From contig CAWAAR010000003.1 of the NCBI GenBank assembly GCA_963780135.1, positions 3,534,001 through 3,598,000 of the forward strand: a stretch of 64,000 bases of DNA. Direction: 5' to 3'. The notes under the pieces are model-generated. The model was given only the letters and a program-made list of their open reading frames with translations. It was not told where the DNA came from and ran no database searches. Source of the stretch: Clostridium_AM sp963780135 (lineage in GTDB: Bacteria; Bacillota; Clostridia; Clostridiales; Clostridiaceae). This document shows, in pieces, positions 63,584 through 64,000 of this stretch (position 1 is its first letter; each line of letters opens with the position of its first letter). The position numbers were made by a program, and so were the translations under genes.

Positions 63584-64000
63584 CTATTTTGAATTTAATT
63601 TTTCTAAAATTCTTAGCTGAGACTTTATTAAATTACCATCTTTTCTTGTAATCATTAAGCTATAAGTATAATTATCAATTATATATTTTATTGCATCACT
63701 ATATTTTTCCTCAATAATATATAATGACTCTCCACTTTTATTCATCAATACATATAAATCATTTATTTTTTTTATAAATAAGTGGTCCCATTCTTTAACT
63801 TTAAAATTATTATTATATATACTGAATACTATCCCTCGAGATTTCAGTATTTCTACCAATGCACCATATATCTCATTATATCGTTCACCCTCTTTTTTAA
63901 GTTTCTCTTTTAAATTTAACAGATTATTAAACTTACTTAACTCCTCTTCTAATTTAATTTGAAGATTTTTCTTTTTATTATCTAAGATTTTTATCTTATT
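63584..64000 (-). CDS. Partial hypothetical protein with coiled-coil region
   Basis: 139 codons are open to the window edge; the N-terminus is missing. The visible N-terminal third is a coiled coil (NLQIKLEEELSKFNNLLNLK then EKLKKEGERYNEIYGALVEI). A soluble alpha/beta-like part follows (KVKEWDHLFIKKINDLYVLM; YSDAIKYIIDNYTYSLMITR). It ends 14 nt before the DUF2207 gene and is probably in the same operon. No family recognised. Confidence 0.65.
   Translation of the reverse strand, partial: NKIKILDNKKKNLQIKLEEELSKFNNLLNLKEKLKKEGERYNEIYGALVEILKSRGIVFSIYNNNFKVKEWDHLFIKKINDLYVLMNKSGESLYIIEEKYSDAIKYIIDNYTYSLMITRKDGNLIKSQLRILEKLNSK

Noticed and set aside
1..64000. tRNA, rRNA, CRISPR or prophage genes
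   Set aside because: No cloverleaf ends, rRNA core sequences, regularly spaced repeats or phage structural genes were recognised by eye; a dedicated scan was not possible.

Overview
The window is very AT-rich. It has dense, mostly co-directional operons, strong AAGGAGG-type ribosome binding sites, frequent TTG/GTG starts, SpoVB, several chemoreceptors and many ECF/ABC systems. Together these point to a Clostridium chromosome. A secreted family I.5-type lipase and a zinc phospholipase C-like protein fit the lipase-positive C. botulinum/C. sporogenes group or a close relative; the species is inferred, not shown. No rRNA, tRNA, CRISPR array or prophage was recognised.

Layout. 1-4.8 kb: end of a B12-binding radical SAM gene, a methyltransferase-like protein, a phospholipase C-like protein without a signal peptide, a sugar-dehydrogenase-like beta-propeller with a frameshift at a homopolymer, and a ferritin-like protein. 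5.0-9.5 kb: one operon reading Crp/Fnr regulator, nucleoside phosphorylase, ECF S component, EcfT, EcfA1, EcfA2, probably for nucleoside or base salvage. 9.9-18 kb: chemoreceptor, flavin-binding-type protein, an antibiotic/peptide-type ABC exporter and an AgrA/AgrC-like two-component pair. 18-26.8 kb: lipase, SpoVB, DegV, MntH, AI-2E-family transporter, HD-GYP phosphodiesterase. 27-33 kb: molybdenum cofactor genes (MogA, MoaC, MOSC), a TrkA-C membrane protein, a divergent LysR/TauE pair, and a GH113-like protein. 33-40 kb: NhaC and DUF441 proteins, alpha-amylase, a TPR protein inside a duplicated segment, and a YtrA-type GntR/ABC operon with a visible operator. 40.7-46 kb: a large CPBP protease-like membrane protein with an insertion sequence placed just upstream of its ribosome binding site. 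46-58 kb: three chemoreceptors, MarR/MATE, a Crp/Fnr plus DMT-transporter operon, and a SIMPL protein. 58-64 kb: 3D-domain protein, orphan sensor domain, alpha/beta hydrolase, a 1.1-kb gene-free stretch full of fold-back repeats, a DUF2207 protein and a partial coiled-coil gene.

The most notable material is non-coding. At least three dispersed repeat families are present: a 220-bp GAGGACA palindrome, a GGCTGTCGCA-ended mini-element, and a structured repeat with TTATCC/GGATAA ends that could be an RNA. There is also a 314-bp fold-back element. Two Crp/Fnr regulators 46 kb apart share both a recognition-helix motif and a promoter palindrome (GGACA-N2-TGTCC), suggesting a small regulon linking nucleoside uptake to DMT transporters.
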